From an uncultured Clostridia bacterium (lineage in GTDB: Bacteria; Bacillota; Clostridia; TANB77; CAG-508), in the NCBI GenBank assembly GCA_949482135.1, contig CASYFC010000006.1, positions 1 through 64,000 on the forward strand: a DNA stretch of 64,000 bases, read 5' to 3'. This document shows, piece after piece, positions 7,775 to 16,762 of this stretch (its first letter is position 1; every line of letters begins with the position of its first letter). A model generated the notes under the pieces. That model saw only the letters and a list, made by a program, of their open reading frames with translations, was not told the origin of the DNA and did not search any database. The position numbers and the translations under genes were made by a program.

Positions 7775-8827
7775 ATGAAAAATAAAAAAGTATTATTAGG
7801 TATGAGTGGAGGAGTAGATAGTAGTGTATCAGCTCTGCTTTTGAAACATCAAGGATATGAAGTTATAGGAACAACTTTAGAACTTTTTTCTGAAGGTAGC
7901 TCTTGTAACAATAATACATATTTAGATGCAAAAAGTATTTGTAGTCAAATAGGAATTGAACATTTTGTTTTTGATTATAAAAAAGAATTTAAAGAACATG
8001 TAATAAATGATTTTATTCAATGTTATTCAAATTGTAAGACACCAAATCCTTGCATTGAATGTAATAAACATATGAAATTTGGAGTGATGTATCAAAAAGC
8101 AAAAGAGCTAGGGTGCGAATATATTGCAACAGGCCATTATGCTAAAACTGAATATAGCGAAAAATATGAAAGATGGGTTTTAAAAAAGTCAAACGCAGGA
8201 AATAAAGATCAAAGTTATGTTTTATGGAATATTCCTAAAGAATTAATTAAATATATTTTATTTCCATTATCAGATTTTGAAAATAAAGAAGAAATTAGAC
8301 AAATTGCAAGAGAAAATAATTTAAAAGTTGCGAATAAGCCAGATAGTGAAGATATATGTTTTATTCCAGATGGAAATTATAAAAAGTTTTTAGAGAATAA
8401 TTCTAATATTAGACCTAAAGAAGGAAATATTGTAAATTTAGAAGGAAAAATATTAGGAAAACACACAGGATTATATAATTATACAATTGGTCAAAGAAAA
8501 GGTTTGGGAATTTCAAATCCAGTTCCACTTTTTGTTTTAGGTTTTAATAAAGAGAAAAATGAAGTAATTGTTGGAGAAGAAGATAAATTATATAAGAAAG
8601 AAATTTTAGTTAATAATATAAATTTATTATTAGTAGATGAAATAAAAGCGCCAATTGAAGTTGGAGTAAAAACAAGATATTCATCTAAAATTGCAAAAGC
8701 TAAAATTGTACAAGAAAAAGAAAATATAAGAGTTATATTTGAAGAACCACAGCGTGCAATAACTCCAGGTCAGTCTGCAGTATTTTATATGGATGATATT
8801 GTTTTAGGTGGAGGAAAAATTATTTAA
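7775..8827 (+). CDS. mnmA: tRNA-specific 2-thiouridylase MnmA
   Basis: Thiolates U34 of tRNA-Glu, -Gln and -Lys using ATP and persulfide sulfur. The 350-aa protein has the PP-loop GMSGGVDSS at residues 9-17, the catalytic cysteine pair around CIEC and SEDICF, GHYAK, GNKDQSYVLW, and the C-terminal beta-barrel with QRKGLG and PGQSAVFY. It begins 10 nt after smsB and is almost certainly in the same operon, placing tRNA thiolation beside Fe-S assembly under one metal-responsive promoter. Length is normal for the family. Confidence 0.93.
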   Translation: MKNKKVLLGMSGGVDSSVSALLLKHQGYEVIGTTLELFSEGSSCNNNTYLDAKSICSQIGIEHFVFDYKKEFKEHVINDFIQCYSNCKTPNPCIECNKHMKFGVMYQKAKELGCEYIATGHYAKTEYSEKYERWVLKKSNAGNKDQSYVLWNIPKELIKYILFPLSDFENKEEIRQIARENNLKVANKPDSEDICFIPDGNYKKFLENNSNIRPKEGNIVNLEGKILGKHTGLYNYTIGQRKGLGISNPVPLFVLGFNKEKNEVIVGEEDKLYKKEILVNNINLLLVDEIKAPIEVGVKTRYSSKIAKAKIVQEKENIRVIFEEPQRAITPGQSAVFYMDDIVLGGGKII

Positions 8828-8848
8828 TGATCTAAAGCGAGGAAATAT

Positions 8849-9766
8849 ATGGTAGTAGATGTTGAAGAAAAATTAAGAAATAAAAAAGAAGAAGTACAAG
8901 AATTATTAAATAGCAAGAAAATAAAAATAAAAGGATACTTAAAGAAAATTGATGAAGAGAATAGTAAAGAGATTGAAAAACCAGAAAAAACATCAATTTG
9001 GAGCGTTTTAGCTTATTTTATAATATACAGTTTTATAGGATTTATAATAGAAACAATTTTTGCTTTATTAAATTATGGAGTTTTTGAATCTAGACAAAGT
9101 TTTTTATATGGACCATTTTGTAGTATTTATGGTGTAGGTGCTGTTGTTATAATTTTGAGTTTAAGATATAAATTCTTCAAAAACAATTATACATTATTTA
9201 CAGGGGGATTTATAGTTGGTTCAATTGTAGAATATACAGTAAGTTTTTTTGGAGAAATGTTATTAAATGTAAAATGGTGGGATTATTCAGATAGATTTTT
9301 AAATATAAATGGTAGAATTTGCTTTTTATATTCTATTTTTTGGGGGCTTTTAGGTGTTTATCTAATGAAAGGAATTAATCCTAGAATAGATAAATTTATA
9401 ACTTGGATAAAAAGAAAATTGAATTTGCAATTTCTAAAAGTTGTAGTTAGTTTTGTGATTATATTTTTATTTGTAGATTGTGTTATTTCTGGATATGCTA
9501 TAAATGCATATTTGGTAAGAGTTTGCGTTGAAAATAATTTACCTATAGCAAATATGCAAGAAGTCGAAAACTATTATCATTATATATATGATAATAAAGA
9601 AAAAGCAGATTTAATATATAAATATTGGAATAATGATAAAATGATATTAACATATCCTAATCTTACAATAACATTAGAAGATGGATCATTAAAGCGTGTT
9701 GCAGATTATTATCCAGATATAAAAGATTGTTATTATAGATTTAAAAATGCAAGAAGTATAATGTAA
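8849..9766 (+). CDS. CmpB-type putative ABC transporter permease family membrane protein (PF06541-like)
   Basis: A 305-aa membrane protein. A charged N-terminal 50 residues (likely coiled coil) precede five or so membrane segments with the family hallmarks GFIIETIF, LYGPFCSIYGVG, EYTVSFFGE and WWDYSDRFLNINGRIC, and a long C-terminal outer/soluble part after about residue 215. Despite its family name no partner ATPase is nearby and the function is unknown. RBS GAGG precedes the ATG, 21 nt after mnmA, so it may be read through from the Fe-S operon. Confidence 0.75.
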   Translation: MVVDVEEKLRNKKEEVQELLNSKKIKIKGYLKKIDEENSKEIEKPEKTSIWSVLAYFIIYSFIGFIIETIFALLNYGVFESRQSFLYGPFCSIYGVGAVVIILSLRYKFFKNNYTLFTGGFIVGSIVEYTVSFFGEMLLNVKWWDYSDRFLNINGRICFLYSIFWGLLGVYLMKGINPRIDKFITWIKRKLNLQFLKVVVSFVIIFLFVDCVISGYAINAYLVRVCVENNLPIANMQEVENYYHYIYDNKEKADLIYKYWNNDKMILTYPNLTITLEDGSLKRVADYYPDIKDCYYRFKNARSIM

Positions 9767-9793
9767 ATTGTTATTTAAAGAAAAGGAAAAATA

Positions 9794-10660
9794 ATGAAAA
9801 AATATGAGGAAATAGAGAAAACTATTACTAAAAGATTTAGAAAAGAAATTTGGAAAAAGTTTGTTAAAGCAATTTGTGACTTTGAGATGATTTCAGAGGG
9901 AGATAAAATAGCAGTATGTATTTCTGGTGGAAAAGATTCAATGCTTATGGCAAAATGTTTTCAAGAATTAAAAAAGCATAGAAAAATGAATTTTGAACTT
10001 GAATTTATTGTAATGAATCCAGGTTATAATGAACTTAACAAAGATAAAATTATTAATAATAGTAAAATATTAAATATACCTATAACAATGTTTGAAACTG
10101 ATATTTTTAATAGAGTAGTAAATATAGAAGATAATCCATGTTATATATGTGCAAGAATGCGAAGAGGATATTTGTATGAAAAAGCAAAAGAGCTTGGATG
10201 TAATAAGATTGCTTTAGGACATCATTTTGATGATGTTATTGAAACAATTTTAATGGGAATGTTTTATGGAGCTCAAATGCAAACAATGATGCCTAAAGTT
10301 CAAAGTACATCGCATCCAGGAATGGAGCTTATACGCCCATTATATTATGTAAAAGAAGAGGATATTATTTGCTGGAGAGATAGAAACAATTTAGATTTTA
10401 TTCAGTGTGCATGCAGATTTACAGAAGAATATAATCAAAATCATAATGAAGATGGAATGAGTAAAAGACAAGAAATGAAAAATCTTATAAAAGAAATGAA
10501 AAAAGTATATGATAACATTGATATAAATATATTTAATAGTGTACAAAATGTTAATTTAGATACAATTATTTCATATAAAAGAGGAGAAAACATATATCAT
10601 TTTTTAGATGATTATGAAAGTAGGCTAGAGGAAAAAAGGAGAGAAAATGAAAAAAGCTAA
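9794..10660 (+). CDS. TtcA-type tRNA 2-thiocytidine synthetase-like protein
   Basis: A 288-aa PP-loop ATPase of the TtcA family. SGGKDS (near residue 45) binds ATP; the CYICARMRRG motif and a later cysteine (QCACRF) are the expected ligands of the catalytic [4Fe-4S] cluster; GHHFDDVIET is the second family motif. By family it would thiolate C32 of certain tRNAs, which fits the location downstream of Fe-S assembly and mnmA. Exact tRNA target is not certain because Firmicutes members are divergent. Its last 14 nt overlap the copA start, indicating translational coupling. Confidence 0.8.
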   Translation: MKKYEEIEKTITKRFRKEIWKKFVKAICDFEMISEGDKIAVCISGGKDSMLMAKCFQELKKHRKMNFELEFIVMNPGYNELNKDKIINNSKILNIPITMFETDIFNRVVNIEDNPCYICARMRRGYLYEKAKELGCNKIALGHHFDDVIETILMGMFYGAQMQTMMPKVQSTSHPGMELIRPLYYVKEEDIICWRDRNNLDFIQCACRFTEEYNQNHNEDGMSKRQEMKNLIKEMKKVYDNIDINIFNSVQNVNLDTIISYKRGENIYHFLDDYESRLEEKRRENEKS

Positions 10661-13277
10661 ATTTAATATTCAAGGAATGACTTGTAGTAGTTGTCAAGCT
10701 CATATCAATAAAGCTGTTGAGAATCTTGATGGAGTAAAAAATGTTAATGTTAATTTACTTTCAAATAATATGATTGTTGAATATGATGAGAAAAAGGTGG
10801 ATAATAATAAAATTATTTCAGCTGTTAAAGATATAGGCTATGATGCTTCTACAAATTTTGAAAATACAAAAGAAGCAAGCAATAAAAAAGTTAATAATGA
10901 TAATGTTATTAAAGGAATGAAACAAAGATTAATAGTTTCTATTTGTTTTTGGATACCTTTGATGATTGTTGCAATGTATCATATGATATTTAAATTACTT
11001 AATATCCCAGTACCAGAAATAATTAATAATATATTTGATGGTCCTGAGAATTCTATTACATTTGCATTAACTCAGATGCTATTATTGTTGCCAATTATAT
11101 ATATTAATAGAGTATATTTTATAAGTGGATTTAAAAAGTTATTTAAAAGAAGTCCAAATATGGATTCATTAGTGGCAATTGGTTCAACTGCTGCTATAGG
11201 TTATGGAATATATGCTATTTATATGATAGGTTATGGATTAGGTCATGATAATTTAGATTTAGTTAATAGATTTAGAATGGATTTATATTTTGAATCAGCA
11301 GGAACAATTCTTACTTTAATAACAGTAGGAAAATATTTAGAAACTAAATCTAAAGGTAAAACTGGAGATGCAATTTCAAAATTAATAAATTTAGCTCCTA
11401 AAACTACAATTTTATTGAAAGATAATAAAGAAATCGAGGTTAATATTGATGAGATATCAAAAGACGATATAGTAATAATAAAACCAGGAGCGAGTATTCC
11501 AATTGACGGAGTAATAATCGAAGGAAAATCCTCTATCGATCAATCAAGTATTACTGGAGAAAGTATACCAATAGAAAAACAAGTTGGAGATAATGTTGTT
11601 TCTGGAACAATAAATAAAAATGGATATTTAAAGGTAAAAGCAACCAAAGTAGGGGAAGATACAACACTTTCACAAATTATAAAACTAGTGGAAGAAGCAA
11701 GCAACTCAAAAGCCCCAATATCAAGACTTGCAGATAAAGTATCTGGTGTATTTGTCCCAATTGTAATATCTATTGCAATAATTTCTACAATATTTTGGAT
11801 ATTACAAGGGCAAAGTTTTGAATTTGCATTAAGTATAGGAATTGCAGTTTTAGTAATTTCATGTCCTTGTGCGCTTGGATTAGCAACCCCTGTTGCAATC
11901 ATGGTTGGAACAGGAAAAGGAGCAGAAAATGGAATTTTATTTAAATCTGCTGAAAGTTTAGAATTATTGCATCTTGTAGATACTGTTGTATTAGATAAAA
12001 CAGGAACTATAACTGAAGGAAAACCAAAAGTTGTTGAAATAATTACAAATTTACAAATAATGCAAGAAAATTCAATTGGAAATGGAAAAGTTAAATTTGT
12101 AGAAAATATTAATAATAGTACTGCTTCTATTAATAATTTATTAAAAATAGCAGGAAGTTTAGAGAAAAATTCTGAACATCCATTAGCAGAAGCGATAATA
12201 GAAAAAGTAAATGAAAATAATATAGAGCTTCAAGAAGTAAAAGAATTTCTAGCAGTTTCAGGAAGAGGTGTAAAAGGAAAAATAGATGGGGTAAATTACT
12301 ATGGTGGTAATTTAACATTCATGAAAGAAAATAATATAAATACAAAGGAGTATGAAGAAAAAGTAAAGAAGCTTTCAGAAAGCAGAAAAATATGCTTATA
12401 TTTTGCAAAAGAAAGTAATTTACTTGGAGTAATAGCAGTTTCTGATACAGTAAAAAATACTAGTAAAAAAGCAATTGAAAATTTAAAAAAACAAAAAAAA
12501 GAAATTGTAATGATTACTGGTGATAATAAACTAGTTGCAGAATCTATTGCAAGAGAAGTGGGAATAGATAAAGTAATAGCAGAAGTTCTTCCTCAAGATA
12601 AAGAAAAAGAAGTTTCAAAACTTCAAAAAATTGGTAAAAAAGTTGCTTTTGTAGGTGATGGAATAAATGATTCACCAGCATTGGTAAAAGCTGATGTGGG
12701 ACTTGCAATTGGTTCTGGAACTGATATTGCAATTGAATCTGCAGATGTAGTATTAATGAAAAATAGTTTATTAGAAGTAGATACTGCAATTGCTTTAAGC
12801 AGATCTGTTATAAGAAATATAAAAATGAATTTGTTTTGGGCATTTTTTTATAATATTATAGGAATACCAGTGGCTAGTGGGATATTTTATTTGAGTTTAG
12901 GATTGAAATTAAATCCAATGATAGGTGCAGCTGCTATGAGTTTAAGTTCTGTATGTGTTGTAACTAATGCACTTCGATTAAGATATTTTAAAAATAAAAA
13001 TATTAAACAAGATCTTATTCAAGAAGAAATATGCTTAATTGGTAAATGTGATATAAAAAAGGGAGAGGAGGAAAATATAATGAAAACAATATTAATAGAT
13101 GGAATGCAATGCAATCATTGTAAAATGACTGTAGAAAAAGTTTTAGGAGCAATAGATGGAGTAACAAAAGTTGAAGTAAATTTAGAAAACAAAACAGCTA
13201 TTATTGAATCAAGTAAAGAGATTTCAGAAGATATAATAAAAACTGTTATTGAAGAAGCAGGATTCAAAGTTAGATAA
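10647..13277 (+). CDS. copA: Copper-exporting P1B-type ATPase with N- and C-terminal HMA domains
   Basis: An 876-aa ATPase that pumps Cu+ out of the cytoplasm. Residues 1-70 are an HMA domain (GMTCSSC); eight membrane segments follow, with the transport motif CPCALGLATP, the phosphorylated Asp in DKTGT, SEHPLAEA for nucleotide binding, and GDGINDSPAL. The MxxSS-type motif AAMSLSSVCVVTNAL lies in the last helix. Unusually a second HMA domain (GMQCNHC) of CopZ type is fused in frame at the C terminus after a short acidic linker. An internal ribosome site lies just before it. The start overlaps the TtcA-like gene; a strong terminator follows. Confidence 0.93.
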   Translation: MKKAKFNIQGMTCSSCQAHINKAVENLDGVKNVNVNLLSNNMIVEYDEKKVDNNKIISAVKDIGYDASTNFENTKEASNKKVNNDNVIKGMKQRLIVSICFWIPLMIVAMYHMIFKLLNIPVPEIINNIFDGPENSITFALTQMLLLLPIIYINRVYFISGFKKLFKRSPNMDSLVAIGSTAAIGYGIYAIYMIGYGLGHDNLDLVNRFRMDLYFESAGTILTLITVGKYLETKSKGKTGDAISKLINLAPKTTILLKDNKEIEVNIDEISKDDIVIIKPGASIPIDGVIIEGKSSIDQSSITGESIPIEKQVGDNVVSGTINKNGYLKVKATKVGEDTTLSQIIKLVEEASNSKAPISRLADKVSGVFVPIVISIAIISTIFWILQGQSFEFALSIGIAVLVISCPCALGLATPVAIMVGTGKGAENGILFKSAESLELLHLVDTVVLDKTGTITEGKPKVVEIITNLQIMQENSIGNGKVKFVENINNSTASINNLLKIAGSLEKNSEHPLAEAIIEKVNENNIELQEVKEFLAVSGRGVKGKIDGVNYYGGNLTFMKENNINTKEYEEKVKKLSESRKICLYFAKESNLLGVIAVSDTVKNTSKKAIENLKKQKKEIVMITGDNKLVAESIAREVGIDKVIAEVLPQDKEKEVSKLQKIGKKVAFVGDGINDSPALVKADVGLAIGSGTDIAIESADVVLMKNSLLEVDTAIALSRSVIRNIKMNLFWAFFYNIIGIPVASGIFYLSLGLKLNPMIGAAAMSLSSVCVVTNALRLRYFKNKNIKQDLIQEEICLIGKCDIKKGEEENIMKTILIDGMQCNHCKMTVEKVLGAIDGVTKVEVNLENKTAIIESSKEISEDIIKTVIEEAGFKVR
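13080..13277 (+). CDS. copZ: CopZ-like copper chaperone, possible internal in-frame start within copA
   Basis: GGGAGAGGAGGAAAATATA immediately precedes an ATG at 13080 that is in frame with copA. Translation from it would yield a 65-aa free copper chaperone, MKTILIDGMQCNHCKMTVEK..., identical to the ATPase's C-terminal HMA domain with both copper-binding cysteines. The sequence therefore could express both the fused pump and a free chaperone from one gene. The ribosome site is seen; its use is inference. It may also be a recent fusion of formerly separate copA and copZ genes that kept the old ribosome site. Confidence 0.6.
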   Translation: MKTILIDGMQCNHCKMTVEKVLGAIDGVTKVEVNLENKTAIIESSKEISEDIIKTVIEEAGFKVR

Positions 13278-13282
13278 TATAC

Positions 13283-13319
13283 AAAACGGATGGACTATGT
13301 CAGTCCATCCGTTTTTTTT
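13283..13319. terminator. Bidirectional terminator between copA and the AAA+/M41 gene
   Basis: Fourteen-base perfect stem AAAACGGATGGACT / AGTCCATCCGTTTT with loop ATGTC and T-runs on both strands; lies between two convergent genes. Confidence 0.85.
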
Positions 13320-13341
13320 GAAGCTTACAAATTATTGCGAC

Positions 13342-15381
13342 TTATTTTCGTTTGCTTACAACATCTTTCCAGATTTTATCCAATTCGCTTTCGCTCATAA
13401 TGTGCTTTTCAAGCAGAGCTTCCACGATTGCTTCAAGGATATCTTTGTTTTCCTCAAGCAACTGAGTTGCTCTATCAAAAGCTTTATTGATGAGCTTATT
13501 GACTTCCTTGTTGACGAGATTCATAGCTTCCTCAGAGAACATAGGATAGTCCGCTGTGTTGAGATAAATTTGATTTCTGAGAATTTCGACCTCTGTACCC
13601 ATACCGAGTTTGCTTACCACATGGAAGGCAGTTTTGTTTGCGTTAATAAGATCTGCGCTTGCACCACTGGTAAAACTGTGCCGGAACATATTTTCTGCAA
13701 CTCTGCCACCCAAGTCGAAGGCAATGTCATCGATATAGTAATCGATATTGCAGAACGGAACCTTTTCATCATCATCCTCAGAAACAGTTACTCCAAGATA
13801 ATCCTCAGCAGGCATAATTGAAACAGCGAGCCAATTGTAGCTAATCAATCTGCCAGAAGCTTTACCAACAATATAGTGGCCGGCTTCATGGAATGCTACT
13901 TCCTTTTTGGAATCATCACTCATATTTTTCCACATCTTAAAATAGATGCCAAAATTAGTGAGAATAGATTTCTTATCAACGTATTTTTTGCCAGACCTTT
14001 TGGCAGCAACCATTGCTCTGTCAACCAAATCCAGAGTTTTATCCGGATTTCTCTTTTCAAAAGCAAAGCAGTTGGCAATCATAATGGCATACTGAACCAT
14101 TTCACGAGTGATTTTCACACCATGGAAATCAGAAAGTGCCTGAAGCTTATTCTTGATCATAGGATAGACGTCTTTGGATTTTGGCTCCTTCACTTCAACT
14201 TTCTCGAACCGACGAGAAAGAGCAGCATCCTTTTTGAAATACTTTTCATACTCGTTTTCAGTAGTGGAACCAATTACAATTGTATCACCACGAGCAAGAA
14301 TTGGTTTTAAGGCGTTTGCCAAATCCATTTCGCCCTCAAAACACGAACCTGCGCCCAGAATTGTATGGACTTCATCAATGAAGAGAATCACATCATGATT
14401 GTTCTCCAAAAAGCTGATGACGTCTTTAATACGTTCCTCGGCATCACCTCTGTAGGAGGTACCAGCAATCAAAGAATTGACATCTAGAGAAATCACTTTG
14501 AAATTGGTGAAATCAGCAGGACAAGTGCCTTTGTTAATATCATAGGTGATTTTTTCGACCAGAGCTGTTTTACCAACTCCAGCTTCACCAACGATAATAG
14601 CATTGCGCTTGTTTTTCTTGAGCATAATATTCCAAAGCTGTTCTGCTTCTTTATCACGCTTCAAAATTTCACAAGGTTTGTTGGAATCTATTTTGTCGTT
14701 CACAGTATTCATGAAACCTGCGAGAACAAAGGGGATGCAACCGAGTTTGAGAATACGCTCAGGTCGGAAATACTTCTTTGCTTCAAGGTAGTTCACACCA
14801 ATCTCTTTGCAGAAATGCTTGAATTCTTTGTGATCTACCATAAACATTGCCACTGTGAAATGAAGAGGATCCAGATGTGTAACAGAGTAATTGCCAATAA
14901 TGTCAAGCAATTTCTCATAAACAGCAGTGAGCTCATCATTTACAGGTATACGAATTTCTTTGCCTTCAAAATCCTTGAAAATCCAGGTAGTTTTGATGTC
15001 AGACATCATAGGGCTAGGGTCTTTTTTCTTGGGCTTAGAATCCTTCTTTCCTTTTTTCTTTTTGGAAGAGTCAGATTCAGAGTTTCCAGATTTGGAATCA
15101 CTTTCTTCCGGATGTTCCTTTTCGTACTTGTCCTGAAGCTTTGCACAGTAGTCAGTAATCATCATGCTAACTGAATCTTCGATTTCGATTGGATAGATTT
15201 CCTGAGTGCAAAAGTAGTTTTCGAGAGCGCTACCGCCGTCTTTTTCCTCAGATGCATTCAGAATACCATACAGAAGCATTGCGAAATTAACAGAATCGAA
15301 ATTGTAACTCCGCATATCTTCCATAATGTTCTGAAACATCTCGGTAGAGGACTGGGATAAACGTACTTCGCTAGTTGTCAT
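13342..15381 (-). CDS. Clp-type AAA+ ATPase fused to an FtsH-type (M41) zinc metallopeptidase (foreign-style)
   Basis: A 679-aa chimera. Residues 1-220 resemble Clp N-terminal helical repeats, broken by a low-complexity Ser/Lys linker (about 95-125). A ClpA/ClpB D1-like AAA+ module follows: Walker A GEAGVGKT, Walker B VILFIDEVHTILGAG, sensor GSTTENEYEKYF, arginine finger region LSRRFEKVEV. The C terminus is an M41 peptidase with the zinc site HEAGH near residue 497 and DLGGRVAENMF plus TSGASADL as in FtsH. No membrane segment is visible, so it is probably a soluble ATP-dependent protease that carries unfoldase and peptidase on one chain. Codon use is foreign-style with at least three CGG arginines, one in the conserved RRF. 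RBS CTCC complement at 15391 and its own promoter. Confidence 0.82.
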   Translation of the reverse strand: MTTSEVRLSQSSTEMFQNIMEDMRSYNFDSVNFAMLLYGILNASEEKDGGSALENYFCTQEIYPIEIEDSVSMMITDYCAKLQDKYEKEHPEESDSKSGNSESDSSKKKKGKKDSKPKKKDPSPMMSDIKTTWIFKDFEGKEIRIPVNDELTAVYEKLLDIIGNYSVTHLDPLHFTVAMFMVDHKEFKHFCKEIGVNYLEAKKYFRPERILKLGCIPFVLAGFMNTVNDKIDSNKPCEILKRDKEAEQLWNIMLKKNKRNAIIVGEAGVGKTALVEKITYDINKGTCPADFTNFKVISLDVNSLIAGTSYRGDAEERIKDVISFLENNHDVILFIDEVHTILGAGSCFEGEMDLANALKPILARGDTIVIGSTTENEYEKYFKKDAALSRRFEKVEVKEPKSKDVYPMIKNKLQALSDFHGVKITREMVQYAIMIANCFAFEKRNPDKTLDLVDRAMVAAKRSGKKYVDKKSILTNFGIYFKMWKNMSDDSKKEVAFHEAGHYIVGKASGRLISYNWLAVSIMPAEDYLGVTVSEDDDEKVPFCNIDYYIDDIAFDLGGRVAENMFRHSFTSGASADLINANKTAFHVVSKLGMGTEVEILRNQIYLNTADYPMFSEEAMNLVNKEVNKLINKAFDRATQLLEENKDILEAIVEALLEKHIMSESELDKIWKDVVSKRK

Positions 15382-15414
15382 AAGTCTTCGCCTCCTTATA
15401 ATTTTTACGACATT

Positions 15415-15443
15415 ATTATATTACGGTAATTTAATTATGTCAA
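15415..15443 (-). promoter_or_regulatory. Promoter of the AAA+/M41 protease gene
   Basis: On the minus strand: TTGACA, 17-nt spacer, TATAAT, ending 34 nt before the start codon. It is a full-consensus SigA promoter. Confidence 0.8.
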
Positions 15444-15544
15444 TTAAATTGAAAATATTTTATAAAAAATGTATGAATATTGCAATTTCGAATACTTTAT
15501 AATATAATATCCAAGAAATATGAAATAATAAATGGAGGAACATA

Positions 15545-16714
15545 ATGAAAGATGTAGAAATATCAAAAGATATTATTTATATAGGAGCAGACGATAAAAC
15601 AATAGATTTGTTTGAAAGTCAATATATTGTACCCAATGGAGTTTCTTACAATTCTTATTTAATTAAGGATGAAAAAAATGTAATAATGGATACAATAGAT
15701 AGAAGAAAAACAGATGAATGGATTGAAAATTTAGAAAAAGCATTAGCAGGAAAAAAACCAGATTATTTAGTTGTTTCTCACTTAGAGCCAGATCATGCAT
15801 ATAATATTGAATTGGTAACAAACAAATATCCTGAAATGAAATTAATTGGAAATGCTAAAACTTTTTCAATGTTGCCACAATTCTTTAATATAGAAAATTT
15901 AGAAGACAGAATTGTTATTGTAAAAGAGGGAGAAGAAATTTGTTTTGGAAAACATACATTACAATTTTTTATGGCACCTATGGTACATTGGCCAGAAGTA
16001 ATGGTTTCATATGAAAAAAATGAAAAAATATTATTTTCAGCTGATGGATTTGGAAAATTTGGAGCTTTAGATACAGACGAACCATGGGATTGTGAAGCTA
16101 GAAGATATTATTTTAATATTGTTGGAAAATATGGGGCTCAAGTTCAAATGTTATTAAAAAAAGCAGCAGGATTAGATATCAAAATGATTTGCCCATTACA
16201 TGGACCAATACTAAAAGAAAATCTATCTCATTATATCGAAAAATATGATATTTGGAGTAGCTATAAATCAGAAGATGATGGAGTATTTATTGCATATGCA
16301 TCAATACATGGAAATACAGAAAAAGTTGCACAAGAAATGAAAAAAATATTAGAAGATAAAGGAGCCAAAAAAGTATCTATTGCAGATTTGTCTAGAGATG
16401 ATATCGCAGAAGCTATTGAAGATGCTTTTAGATATGATAAAATTGTTCTTGCAGCTGCAAGTTATGATGCAAGTGTATTTCCACCAATGCATAATTTTTT
16501 AAATAAGTTGCTAGAAAAAAATTATCAAAATAGAAAAATAGCAATTATTGAAAATGGCTCATGGGCACCATCAGCAGCTAGATGTATGAAAGAAATAGTT
16601 TCTAAAATGAAAAATATTAATTTATGTGAAAATATAGTAACAATAAAATCAACAATGAAAAGTGAAAATATACCACAATTAGAATCTTTAGCAGAAGAAT
16701 TATTAAATAACTAA
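15545..16714 (+). CDS. fprA: FprA-type flavodiiron protein (oxygen/nitric oxide reductase)
   Basis: A 389-aa A-type flavoprotein. The N-terminal MBL-like domain holds the diiron ligands HLEPDH, the His of MVHWPE, the Asp of SADGFG and the His of PLHGPI; the C-terminal flavodoxin domain (from about residue 250) starts IAYASIHGNTEKVA for FMN binding. It reduces O2 to water or NO to N2O, protecting anaerobes during air exposure. Electrons usually arrive from a rubredoxin; a flavin reductase-rubredoxin fusion of the matching type is at 52735. AGGAGG-like RBS; monocistronic in appearance. Confidence 0.92.
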   Translation: MKDVEISKDIIYIGADDKTIDLFESQYIVPNGVSYNSYLIKDEKNVIMDTIDRRKTDEWIENLEKALAGKKPDYLVVSHLEPDHAYNIELVTNKYPEMKLIGNAKTFSMLPQFFNIENLEDRIVIVKEGEEICFGKHTLQFFMAPMVHWPEVMVSYEKNEKILFSADGFGKFGALDTDEPWDCEARRYYFNIVGKYGAQVQMLLKKAAGLDIKMICPLHGPILKENLSHYIEKYDIWSSYKSEDDGVFIAYASIHGNTEKVAQEMKKILEDKGAKKVSIADLSRDDIAEAIEDAFRYDKIVLAAASYDASVFPPMHNFLNKLLEKNYQNRKIAIIENGSWAPSAARCMKEIVSKMKNINLCENIVTIKSTMKSENIPQLESLAEELLNN

Positions 16715-16762
16715 ATATACAAATATTATAAAATTTAATTTAAAGTTTAAAAGGAGATTAAA

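Noticed and set aside
13249-15174. Several plus-strand open frames of 69-190 codons across 13.2-15.2 kb
   Set aside because: They lie antisense to the AAA+/M41 protease gene, whose motifs are unambiguous; the plus-strand frames lack ribosome sites and recognisable domains.
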